A DNA stretch of 64,000 nt from Oxalobacteraceae bacterium AB_14. Its GTDB lineage: Bacteria > Pseudomonadota > Gammaproteobacteria > Burkholderiales > Burkholderiaceae_D. Below are positions 48,635 to 57,011 of the stretch, one piece after another. Within the stretch, counting starts at the first letter, position 1. Each line of letters starts with the position of its first letter. The position numbers and the translations under genes are program-made. The stretch is taken from positions 1 through 64,000 of the forward strand of contig KB906726.1 in the NCBI GenBank assembly GCA_000381565.1, read 5' to 3'. Under the pieces are notes generated by a model. It made no database searches, was not told the origin of the DNA, and saw only the letters and a list, made by a program, of their open reading frames with translations.

Positions 48635-49711
48635 TTAGCCCCCCTTGTCTGGAATAGCTATCGGCTTTGCCGTGCCAACAGGCCGTCGGCGCAGGCTGGA
48701 GGAGATCTTGTCCCACAACGCAAGAGCCTCAGCCTCCGATATACTGGAATTTATAGGCTTACCCGGCTGACCAAGTCCGGTGTCAAGCTCCAAACTCAGA
48801 TTGGGCAGGTAAACATCATCCTTGTTCCCGATCGACTCCCACATAAAACCCAGGACCTTGACTCCATTTAATTCATCCACTCGCTGAAGCACTTCCTCTC
48901 CGGGGACGCCATTTAACGAACGCGCTCCTGCTCGCATGCGATGGAATTGCGATGAGTACTCCCTCTGTATATCGCTAACCGCATCTCGCTGAAGCAACGT
49001 CCGGCCAGACTTGATCCCGGCAGACGTGCTCAGCGAAATTGCCAAATCTGGATGTTCTCTCATACCTAAGAAAATAGATGCGTGTTCATTCTGTTCTGCC
49101 GTCAGAGGATCATCAATGAACCCGTGATCAAAGCAAAACCCAGCACCTTCCGGGATACGTGCTTCAGTAACGGCATGCAGTTGGTACAATATTTTCTCAA
49201 GTTGCTCGATCTGAGCAGGGCGTCGGAAGTTCGCTTTAAACTCGTAGCTGACACCGTTTGATCTGACCAATGCGTCAATCGCTACAATCTCCGAAATCAT
49301 CTCCTTACCAGCCCTGATGAGAGCGATCCACCTTCGATCGAACAGAAATATTTTCCCTTTAATTCCATCATTTTTCACCTCGCGCACGACTTCGAGTGCG
49401 GCCCCACCACGTTCATTTCGTTGGGCCGCAAGTGAGTCGCCTTTTTGTTGGACTCGCAGAGCGAAGTCGGCTTCGGTTTCCTGGATCGTTGAAATATCCC
49501 AACCAGCTACCGAGGCGGGACGGTAAGTGACCACCATGTTCGTTGGAACATCGACGATAAATCGCCCAACACATACCGACTTTATCGGCAACGAACTAAT
49601 TCTCTCATCCATTTTTCTTACCTCCAATCGATGATTTCCCCATAAGCAGACCACTGCCAAGCCCAAACTCAGCACGGTGACAAAAACGACTTTTGCGTGA
49701 AGAGCCTTCAT
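48635..49711 (-). CDS. Tli4-family immunity protein
   Basis: This 358-residue protein protects against the lipase encoded just upstream. It has an N-terminal membrane anchor or signal (VVFVTVLSLGLAVVCLW, residues 9-25), so it faces the periplasm, where phospholipase effectors act. The Tli4 features include LPIKSVCVGRFIVDVPTNM and a C-terminal part with LNGVPGEEVLQRVDE and FMWESIGNKDDVYLPNLSLE. It overlaps the effector stop by four bases. Assignment is by family resemblance and position. Confidence 0.82.
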   Translation of the reverse strand: MKALHAKVVFVTVLSLGLAVVCLWGNHRLEVRKMDERISSLPIKSVCVGRFIVDVPTNMVVTYRPASVAGWDISTIQETEADFALRVQQKGDSLAAQRNERGGAALEVVREVKNDGIKGKIFLFDRRWIALIRAGKEMISEIVAIDALVRSNGVSYEFKANFRRPAQIEQLEKILYQLHAVTEARIPEGAGFCFDHGFIDDPLTAEQNEHASIFLGMREHPDLAISLSTSAGIKSGRTLLQRDAVSDIQREYSSQFHRMRAGARSLNGVPGEEVLQRVDELNGVKVLGFMWESIGNKDDVYLPNLSLELDTGLGQPGKPINSSISEAEALALWDKISSSLRRRPVGTAKPIAIPDKGG

Positions 49712-51351
49712 ATAACCTTTTGAAGAAGCTTTACGATGAGGTGCTGAGTCAAAGCTAACATGGCCTTGTTTTTATAAGCCCCTTGGTGGTCGTAACCTAT
49801 GGTACGGAATATGTGCAAGACTTTTCCTGTTGGTCCTTGGCCCGAACTGGTCGGTACTGTGCCGTCGCCGGCAGCATCTTGGATACTGGGCTCAAAAAAT
49901 AGCGACGGCCCTTGGACGATCGAAACGTTTCGAGCGCCGTTAAAGTTGTAACTGTTGACAGTGCCGGTTTGTAGCTTAGGGGGAGCGACAGCCACGGAAG
50001 TGGTCGCGATCCATTGATAGGTACCAAACGAGCGTTGCTGAGGATCCGCACAATAAAAAGCAGCCGTATTGGGGTGGTAGTAAGTGTCGAGCAGTTTCGT
50101 ATGAAATTTCTCAGCCTGGTTCACGGCATCAACGACCTTCTCTTCCACAGCGTCTTTAAATTTCCCTGCAGGGTCAGCCAAGGCAAGGTTAATGGCGCGG
50201 TACCAGCATTCAAAGTCTTTATAGAATTTGTAAGGACTTCTATCAGGAAAATTAAGCGGCACTGAATACGGGTCCTTGGGCAACTTTATCTGAGCAAAAA
50301 GCCACGAGGGATGAAGATGAGTTGGCAGAAGCTCCAGCGGCCCCGGAGAAAGAGCCAAGACGGGCGTCGTTTCATCGGGCGTAGTCCCTGCGATTTCAGC
50401 GAATTTTCCCATTGCATAGAGATCCAACTTCCCCTTTCCTGGGCTACTGGACTCGGTTCCGCAAGCAAGACGCCTGTAGCAAGCTGGCGCGCCTAATGCA
50501 GGCATCACTCCATGAACGACTCCCGCTATTTTCTCTGGTATTTGTTTGGCACAAGCACGGGCAACAATCCCTCCCATGGAATGAGTAACTAGCATCACCT
50601 TTGTGCACTGCCGCTTGGCCGCCACCCAAGAAGCTATGATCAATTCAATCCGCTCTTTTAAACGAGCAGCTGACATCTCGTTCGACTGCAACCAGTTATA
50701 GCCGAAGGCATACACCGGATAGTGGTACGCAGCGAATTTTTTTAGCTCGTCCACAGTTATGACGGTCTCTATGCCACCAGAAGGCGCACCCCAATCGCTC
50801 CGATCAAAATCATTTATATCCACCCAAGCGGACTCTAGTTCAACGCCGTCCGACGAAACTCTGAAGGTGCTGTTAAGATTTTCCTCCAAGGTAGACAATA
50901 AGCCTCCATAGCTGTCCGCATGAATTTCACCCCATCCGCGGGTCCTGCAAGTATCTTCATTGGAGCGGGCGGGAATTTCTTGGATATCACCACTGGGATC
51001 CACTTCGAGCGTGCCCGCATCCAGAATTTTTTGACGGATGTCGGGCGTACGTTTGCTCCATTTACTCGCCTCGCTGAGGCCTGCTATTTTTCCATTGGGC
51101 GGACGCCATGCGGCCTCGCCGGGTTTCAACGCTTGGTTCCTTGCCGCACCCGAAGTACTTGCTCTCAGATTACTACCCATGATGCCGGCTATAACAATGA
51201 CCGGAATAATTTTGTTCGGCGGGACTGCGATACTTGCTCGTGTAGTATTGGTCTTGGGCGAAAGGAGCGTCCGAGCATGCAAATTTCCATCACTATCAAT
51301 TTTTGTAACCGGCACGAGACGGGTCGGGTCGGAAATGCCATTCGTAGCCAT
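49708..51351 (-). CDS. type VI lipase effector (alpha/beta hydrolase)
   Basis: This 547-residue predicted phospholipase has an alpha/beta hydrolase core with VIVIAGIMGSNLRAS near residue 51 and a nucleophile elbow THSMGG, catalytic Ser258. The large size, the LCAT/PGAP1-like core and the Tli4-type immunity gene directly downstream point to a Tle-type antibacterial effector delivered by the VgrG encoded just upstream. I chose the ATG at 51351 because GGAG precedes it by nine bases; an ATG at 51366 is possible. No signal peptide, as expected for a type VI cargo. Confidence 0.82.
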   Translation of the reverse strand: MATNGISDPTRLVPVTKIDSDGNLHARTLLSPKTNTTRASIAVPPNKIIPVIVIAGIMGSNLRASTSGAARNQALKPGEAAWRPPNGKIAGLSEASKWSKRTPDIRQKILDAGTLEVDPSGDIQEIPARSNEDTCRTRGWGEIHADSYGGLLSTLEENLNSTFRVSSDGVELESAWVDINDFDRSDWGAPSGGIETVITVDELKKFAAYHYPVYAFGYNWLQSNEMSAARLKERIELIIASWVAAKRQCTKVMLVTHSMGGIVARACAKQIPEKIAGVVHGVMPALGAPACYRRLACGTESSSPGKGKLDLYAMGKFAEIAGTTPDETTPVLALSPGPLELLPTHLHPSWLFAQIKLPKDPYSVPLNFPDRSPYKFYKDFECWYRAINLALADPAGKFKDAVEEKVVDAVNQAEKFHTKLLDTYYHPNTAAFYCADPQQRSFGTYQWIATTSVAVAPPKLQTGTVNSYNFNGARNVSIVQGPSLFFEPSIQDAAGDGTVPTSSGQGPTGKVLHIFRTIGYDHQGAYKNKAMLALTQHLIVKLLQKVI

Positions 51352-51370
51352 GAGAAGTGACTCCATGTCA

Positions 51371-54127
51371 TTAAAGGTCTTCAGGGAAAATCGTAACCTC
51401 GATATCTCCTATCTCCTTACCTGTCGCAAGGGAAGTCCTACCCTGCCCGTCAGTGACTCCTTCGATAGTGCTGCCATCTGGAAGTTTCAGCCGATAGCGG
51501 CGCCCAACTACAGGTTCGCCATTCTGAGAATGAAATAGGATTACGCGCTCGTCGGTTACGATTTCAGTGCTTGGGAATTTGATCTCACCGACATCGCCAC
51601 CGCCGCCGGTTGTATGAACGAACTGGGAGGACTTGATCGTATGAGCACTTTTACTCTGCTGAGTGATCTCACCACCACCTAAATTAACCTGGGCTCCCTG
51701 GGCAGCAATCTTTACTTCAGGAGACATGATCTCGACCCCCTTACCTGCACTGATTCTGATACGTCCGGTCGCAGTTAAGTCGATATCTCCGTTGTGAGCC
51801 TGAATAAGTACGTTTCCACTGGCCGCAACCAGCTTCATCCCTAGGCTGTGAGCGAACACACTCACGCTCTTCAACGCACGAACAAAGATATTCTTTCCAC
51901 CTGAAAGTTGGAGATCCTGAGAGCACACCAAATCCAAATTCGTCTGTGCGGCAATTGCTATGTTTTTTTCGCTCCCCAATAGCAGCCCGCCAGGCGCGCT
52001 ACCAGCAATAATTCCAAGCTTCTTTTTTGGATTCCAGCTGCGGACGCTGGATATGAGAGCCGACAATTGAGGACTGACGTCTTCGTCTGCTGAGTGAATT
52101 TTCGCAAGAGCAGCAAGCTGATCGGCAATACTGCTCAAAAGCTCTGAGGTACCTATCAATTCCGCTCTCGCCAATTGGGCACCAGAAGCATCAAGTTTCG
52201 CTGCTAGCAAAATGCCGTTTCCTGCCCGGACGGCTATGGATTCCGCCGTGACAAGCTCGGCACCCTCACCTCTTGCGGAGCCAACGCCGTCCCTTCTAAG
52301 ATCGGTAAGAAAGCCTAAGTTCAGCTCCGTGTCAGCATGGTCGCTAGACAATTGAGCGCTAATTTGACCATTCGTATCGTCTAACCGCAGCTGGTTGGCG
52401 CGGGCGCCTTTGATTTCACGGCTTTTGATGCCGGAGAGGTAGCGGTTGCCAGGAAGATCGCCGACGTTGCTGAGGGCTGGCGGGCAAGCTTGCTGGTTGT
52501 AGAGCTGGCCGACAATCACCGGCTTGTCCGGGTCTCCTCCGAGGAAGTTGACCAGTACTTCGGTGCCGATGCGTGGCAGGCCGATGGTCCCACATTGCTG
52601 CAGACTGCCGGGTCCGTTGCCTGCCCAGTTCGACGCTACGCGCACCCACGCGGAATCAGTCTGGGTATCGGATGCGCCAGCATTGGCGGCCTGCTCGTGA
52701 TCCACCGCACGCGTACCGGGAAAGCGTATCTTCACCCGCCCCATCTGGTCGCAATGCACCTCCTCCCCCTCCGGCCCGACAACAATCGCGCTTTGCATCA
52801 GCGCCTGCGGCAAATCCGTGCGCGGATCGTAAGCCGGCACGATGATCACCCCACGCCGCACCGCCGTGAACTGGATATGCATGCGCAGCGGTCCCGACGC
52901 CACCTTGTCCGCCACATCCCTCTGCATCTGCAACTCCTGCGCGCCCTGCATCCAGCGGCTGCGGGCGAACAAGCGCTCCACGCGCGCCGCCAGCGCCTTG
53001 GGCAGGTTGTTCTGCGCATTCACCTGCAAGGCCGTGACCACAAAATCCCGCTCCGCGGCCGGATGCCCATCCACCTCCGGATGTTCGGCCAGCGTGAAGT
53101 ACTCCCCCGCGCACAGATCGCGCACGCTGCCTTCGCCGTGGAAGCATTTCGTTTCGTAATCGTGCCGCTGCATGCGCAGCTTGCCCAGGCGGCACAGCTC
53201 CTCGTTGTCATCCCCCGCATGCGGCGCCAGGATTTGATAGTCGTCCAGGCTCGCGGCCAGCTCGTTGCCGTTCACGCCCTGGTTCACGCCGCTGCCGACG
53301 TCCATCATCATGAAGTCGCGGCCTTGCGCGTTGCGATAGTCCCAGCTATGCCGCGTCACCGCGCCCGGCTGCAGGCTGCGCACCGCACTCCAGGAGGTAA
53401 TCGTGTCGCGCTCCTCGGTCGCCGCGTCGCGGTGATAGCGGATGGTGCCGGCGGCGTTCCGGCGCAGGCTGTCGGCGTTGTTGAACAGCACCAGCGTATG
53501 CACCGGGTATTCGCCGCCCTCCGCGCGCACGAACCAGCCGATGCCGCGCCGCTTCAGCAGGCGCCGGATGAAGGCCGCGTCCGATTCGTTGTGCTGCATG
53601 GTGAACTCGCGCTGCGGATATTCGCGCTGGTGGAAGCATTCGTCCACCTCGTGCTTGAAGCAGACGCCGAGCGTGGCGTTCTTCTGCCGCCACTCGTTCA
53701 GGATGCGCTGCACGATCTCCACCTCGTCCATGTGGCGGAACACGCGCGTGTTGGTGCGCTTCTCCAGTATCGACAGCGCGTCGCGCAGCACCAGCTGGTA
53801 GCTGGCCAGGCCGCCGTCGCTGTCGCCCGAGCTGGCCTCGGTGACGATGCCGCAGACGCTGCGCAAGTCGCCCACATCGGTGACGAACTCCAGCGCGGCC
53901 GGCACGGCGATCATTTGCTTCAGCGGCAGATACGCGTCGGACGACACGCACAGCACGCGATACTCGATGCCGCCGCACAAGCTCTCCGAACCGAACACCC
54001 GCTGCGGCAGCAGCATGTCGTCGTTGACGCCGCCCGGCAGGTCCAGCCGCAGCCGCAACGGTCGGTTGCTGGCCACCAGTTCCTTGGCCAGGCCCATGAA
54101 GCTGAAGAAATCATTATCGCTTTCCAC
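51371..54127 (-). CDS. vgrG: type VI spike protein VgrG
   Basis: This 918-residue spike begins with a gp27/gp5-like base (VAALEFVTDVGDLRSVCGIV and the late-control D-type fold), followed by the OB-fold and beta-helix needle (QMGRVKIRFPG, VRVASNWAGNGPGSLQQ). A DUF2345-type region (INLGGGEITQQ-like repeats) and a C-terminal 70-residue extension (GRRYRLKLPDGSTIEGVTDG) follow, which probably docks the effector. It starts with GTG at 54127, preceded by GAGGAG. The next gene encodes the cargo lipase. Confidence 0.93.
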   Translation of the reverse strand: MESDNDFFSFMGLAKELVASNRPLRLRLDLPGGVNDDMLLPQRVFGSESLCGGIEYRVLCVSSDAYLPLKQMIAVPAALEFVTDVGDLRSVCGIVTEASSGDSDGGLASYQLVLRDALSILEKRTNTRVFRHMDEVEIVQRILNEWRQKNATLGVCFKHEVDECFHQREYPQREFTMQHNESDAAFIRRLLKRRGIGWFVRAEGGEYPVHTLVLFNNADSLRRNAAGTIRYHRDAATEERDTITSWSAVRSLQPGAVTRHSWDYRNAQGRDFMMMDVGSGVNQGVNGNELAASLDDYQILAPHAGDDNEELCRLGKLRMQRHDYETKCFHGEGSVRDLCAGEYFTLAEHPEVDGHPAAERDFVVTALQVNAQNNLPKALAARVERLFARSRWMQGAQELQMQRDVADKVASGPLRMHIQFTAVRRGVIIVPAYDPRTDLPQALMQSAIVVGPEGEEVHCDQMGRVKIRFPGTRAVDHEQAANAGASDTQTDSAWVRVASNWAGNGPGSLQQCGTIGLPRIGTEVLVNFLGGDPDKPVIVGQLYNQQACPPALSNVGDLPGNRYLSGIKSREIKGARANQLRLDDTNGQISAQLSSDHADTELNLGFLTDLRRDGVGSARGEGAELVTAESIAVRAGNGILLAAKLDASGAQLARAELIGTSELLSSIADQLAALAKIHSADEDVSPQLSALISSVRSWNPKKKLGIIAGSAPGGLLLGSEKNIAIAAQTNLDLVCSQDLQLSGGKNIFVRALKSVSVFAHSLGMKLVAASGNVLIQAHNGDIDLTATGRIRISAGKGVEIMSPEVKIAAQGAQVNLGGGEITQQSKSAHTIKSSQFVHTTGGGGDVGEIKFPSTEIVTDERVILFHSQNGEPVVGRRYRLKLPDGSTIEGVTDGQGRTSLATGKEIGDIEVTIFPEDL

Positions 54128-54136
54128 AATCGCTCC

Positions 54137-55093
54137 TCAGGTATGCAGCAGGTACATCAATTCTTCGCGGTCCCGGCTTGGCGGCCCGTCAACCAGGCAG
54201 GCGTTGACGCCCAGCCTGGATCCGCCATCCAGGCTGGGCGCCCGCACATCCCCGGCCCGCCGGATCAGATGCACTTCATACGTCATGCCCACGCCGCAGT
54301 GCAGGCCCAGCATCGCCTCCAGCCGCCGCGCGGCGCTGTGGCCGGGCAGGAAATCCTCGTAGGCCGCCCGGTCCAGCGGACCGATGCGCAGCCGCACGCG
54401 CGCATCGCAACCGTAGATGCGCTCGCCCAGCAGCACGCCCGCGCCCAGGTCGACATGGGCCTTGCCCAGCCGCGCCTGGTCCGCGGCCGTCAGCGCCTGC
54501 CACTGCCCGACCAGCTGCTCCACCACAAAGCGCACGTTGAAGTATTCCGAGTAGATCCCCGCCATCAGCGGCGCTGACACGCTGCGGCCGCGGATCTGCA
54601 TCGCGTAGCGCGCCAGCGTCTCGCGCTCGACCGATTCATCGGGAGCCGCACCGGACAGTGCAAGCAGCATCGCGAGAAAACCGTCGCCGCCGTCCGCCGT
54701 CGTCATGCATTCCGGCCGGTGCTTGGCCCACGCCTGGTAGAACATGCACAGCGACCGGTGCGACAGCATGTCCAGGAAGGCGCGCGGGCCGCCGTCGTTG
54801 CTGTTCCTTTCGTGCCGCTGGATGCGCTCCGAGTAGTGCAGCGGCAACGCGCCGTGGCTGCCCAGCAGGCCCATGAAGGCGGGCGTCAGGCGGATCAGGT
54901 CGTCGCCATCGTCGCTGACGTTCTCGATCTGGTTCGGAGGAAACGCCAGCGACAGCCGGTTGCGATAGCGCAGCCGGCGCGCCGGCTGCGCCTGCTCGAC
55001 CAGGCGCACCGCCTGGAAGAACTCGAAGCCTTGCGGCTCCGCCAGCAGTGCGTCGATCAGGCCAGCGTCAGTGCGCCGTTGCGGGGCAGGCAT
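54137..55093 (-). CDS. tssG: type VI baseplate protein TssG
   Basis: This 318-residue baseplate wedge component starts with EPQGFEFFQAVRLVEQ and has the TssG block LSLAFPPNQIENV and a late GLHCGVGMTYEVHLI. It forms the TssF2-TssG wedge. Its start overlaps the tssF stop by 37 bases, indicating translational coupling. Its presence without the sheath, Hcp, TssE, TssK or ClpV genes nearby is unusual. Confidence 0.9.
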   Translation of the reverse strand: MPAPQRRTDAGLIDALLAEPQGFEFFQAVRLVEQAQPARRLRYRNRLSLAFPPNQIENVSDDGDDLIRLTPAFMGLLGSHGALPLHYSERIQRHERNSNDGGPRAFLDMLSHRSLCMFYQAWAKHRPECMTTADGGDGFLAMLLALSGAAPDESVERETLARYAMQIRGRSVSAPLMAGIYSEYFNVRFVVEQLVGQWQALTAADQARLGKAHVDLGAGVLLGERIYGCDARVRLRIGPLDRAAYEDFLPGHSAARRLEAMLGLHCGVGMTYEVHLIRRAGDVRAPSLDGGSRLGVNACLVDGPPSRDREELMYLLHT

Positions 55094-56895
55094 CGCAGCA
55101 GCTCCTTTCCGCTCACGTGGGACAGCACGACCAGTTGCGTGAAGCTATTCAAATGCACGTGCAGCCCGAACAGGTGATCGAGCACCTGCGCGAAGGCGTG
55201 CACACCGGTGCCGGCATACGCCTCCTCGTCCAGCGACACCCGCACTTCCACGCCGCGCAGATAGGCGCTGCCGCGCGCCTGCCGCACCCACGCGCTGGCC
55301 GGCTGCTGCGACAGCGCCATGACGCCGTCGATCTGCCGCTGCGAGACGGCGCTGTCCCGCTGGGCGTACAGGCGCAGCATCGCGGTCAGCGCCGGCAAGC
55401 CCTCCTGCGTCAGCGAGCGGTGGTTCAGGGCCAGCTGCGTGATGAGGCCCCATTGATTGCCGCCGCTTGCCTGGCGGTAGGACATTGTCGGTCGCCGCAG
55501 CAGGCGGATCGGCAAGTTGCCGGCGGCCGCCTCGGTGCCGAAATCGCCGGCCGCGCGGCCGTACTGCATGCCATGCGGCAGGTTGCGATTGGTGCAGGTG
55601 AGGCGCACCGACGCCGTGCCCTCGTCCAGCGTCAGCGGCGAGAAATCGCGGTCCACCAGCGCGAGCGTGTATTCATGGCCGGAGGCTGCATCGGCCAGCT
55701 GCTCGTCGCGATGGGCGAGCCAATAGTGGCCCTTGCGGCTGTCCGCCTCGCCGTGGCGCAGCGAATAGTAGGGAAAGAATTCGGTGAGCGAGCTGCCCTG
55801 CGGCGTCTTGCGCTGCAGCTGCACCGTGTCGATGCTGTAGATTTCGCAGGCGCTGCCTGGCATCTCGTCCGGCATCAGCGGATAGCTGCTGCGGCGATGG
55901 TCGATGCGGATCGGCGTGGCCGGCTGCGTGAACAGGTTGATCACGGGCGTGCAGCCCAGCACCAGATGGTCTTCCGACAGCGTGCGCAGGATGCGCGCGG
56001 CCGGCGCGTCGGGGCGCAGCCCGGCCAGGGCGATGCGCAGCGTCAGCCGCGCGCATCCGGGCGGGCTGGCGGCCACCAGTGCGGCCAGGTCGATATCGAA
56101 GAAGTCGAACTTTTCCGGGAAGGCGAAGTATTCGCTCAGCAAGCGGTAGGCGCCGTGCTCCGACGGTGCGCCAGGCAGCAAGGCATCCTCGGCGGCGAAG
56201 CCGGCCGGTGCGATCGGCAGGCGCTCCAGCATGCGCCACCGGCCGCCGGCCTCGACGCAGGCGCAGGCAGCGCGCATGAAGAGCATGTCGCGCAGGGTGG
56301 CCCGCAGCGACGCCTCGCCGTCGATGAAGACGCGCAGGCTGGACAGCTCCAACGCCGCCAATCCGCGCGCGGCGGCGGTGCTGTCGATGGTGATGCAGAT
56401 CGCGGAACCGGCCTCGCCCGGCAGCGGCAGCGTCGACGGCGCCTGGATGTACGGTTCGAACCAGGCGGCGCTGATGGTCAGCGGCGCCACCGTCACGTCG
56501 TAGACGGTGCGGAAGCGGCAGGCGACGGCGCTGCGGCCCAGCGACTTCATCTCCGTGCCGCGCGGCAGGGTGGTAACGCTGCTGATTTCGTTGACCTTGG
56601 CGCGGCTGTAGTCGAGGCGGGCGATGGAGCAGGCAGGAATCGGCCGCAGGTAATGCGGATACAGCATGCCCAGCAGCGCTTCGGTGAAGTTGGAATAGCC
56701 GTCGTCGAGCAGCTTGGCAACTCGGGCGTTGAGAAAGGCGGTGGCCTGGATCAGCCGTTCGACGTGCGGATCGGCGCAAGTCTCGCCACTCATTTGCAAA
56801 CTGCCCGCCAGCTTGGGATAGCGACTTGCAAACTCGGCGCCAGTGCGCCGCAGCATGCTCAATTCGCGTTCGAAGTAAGGCAGCAGTTTTTCCAT
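55057..56895 (-). CDS. tssF: type VI baseplate protein TssF
   Basis: This 612-residue baseplate protein begins MEKLLPYFERELSMLRRTGAEF (given in part: ERELSMLRRTGAEFASRYP), followed by GSLQMSGETCADPHVERLIQ and LDDGYSNFTEALLGMLYPHY, all signature TssF motifs. I chose the ATG at 56895. It is the first gene of the leftward run tssF-tssG-vgrG-effector-immunity-PAAR, and the gene to its right is an unrelated helicase on the same strand. Confidence 0.92.
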   Translation of the reverse strand: MEKLLPYFERELSMLRRTGAEFASRYPKLAGSLQMSGETCADPHVERLIQATAFLNARVAKLLDDGYSNFTEALLGMLYPHYLRPIPACSIARLDYSRAKVNEISSVTTLPRGTEMKSLGRSAVACRFRTVYDVTVAPLTISAAWFEPYIQAPSTLPLPGEAGSAICITIDSTAAARGLAALELSSLRVFIDGEASLRATLRDMLFMRAACACVEAGGRWRMLERLPIAPAGFAAEDALLPGAPSEHGAYRLLSEYFAFPEKFDFFDIDLAALVAASPPGCARLTLRIALAGLRPDAPAARILRTLSEDHLVLGCTPVINLFTQPATPIRIDHRRSSYPLMPDEMPGSACEIYSIDTVQLQRKTPQGSSLTEFFPYYSLRHGEADSRKGHYWLAHRDEQLADAASGHEYTLALVDRDFSPLTLDEGTASVRLTCTNRNLPHGMQYGRAAGDFGTEAAAGNLPIRLLRRPTMSYRQASGGNQWGLITQLALNHRSLTQEGLPALTAMLRLYAQRDSAVSQRQIDGVMALSQQPASAWVRQARGSAYLRGVEVRVSLDEEAYAGTGVHAFAQVLDHLFGLHVHLNSFTQLVVLSHVSGKELLRCLPRNGALTLA

Positions 56896-57011
56896 CGTGG
56901 CATCCGTCGCAGTTTGGTACCGCACAGGCTGCCGATGATGTCATGCTCGGGTATTCCGCCATTTGATGTGCAGCAACGCATATCGCTGCTCGTACACTTT
57001 TGCTGCGAACC

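Noticed and set aside
52490-54577. Long plus-strand open frame opposite vgrG and tssG
   Set aside because: Composition is typical of antisense frames and the sense strand carries well-recognised genes.
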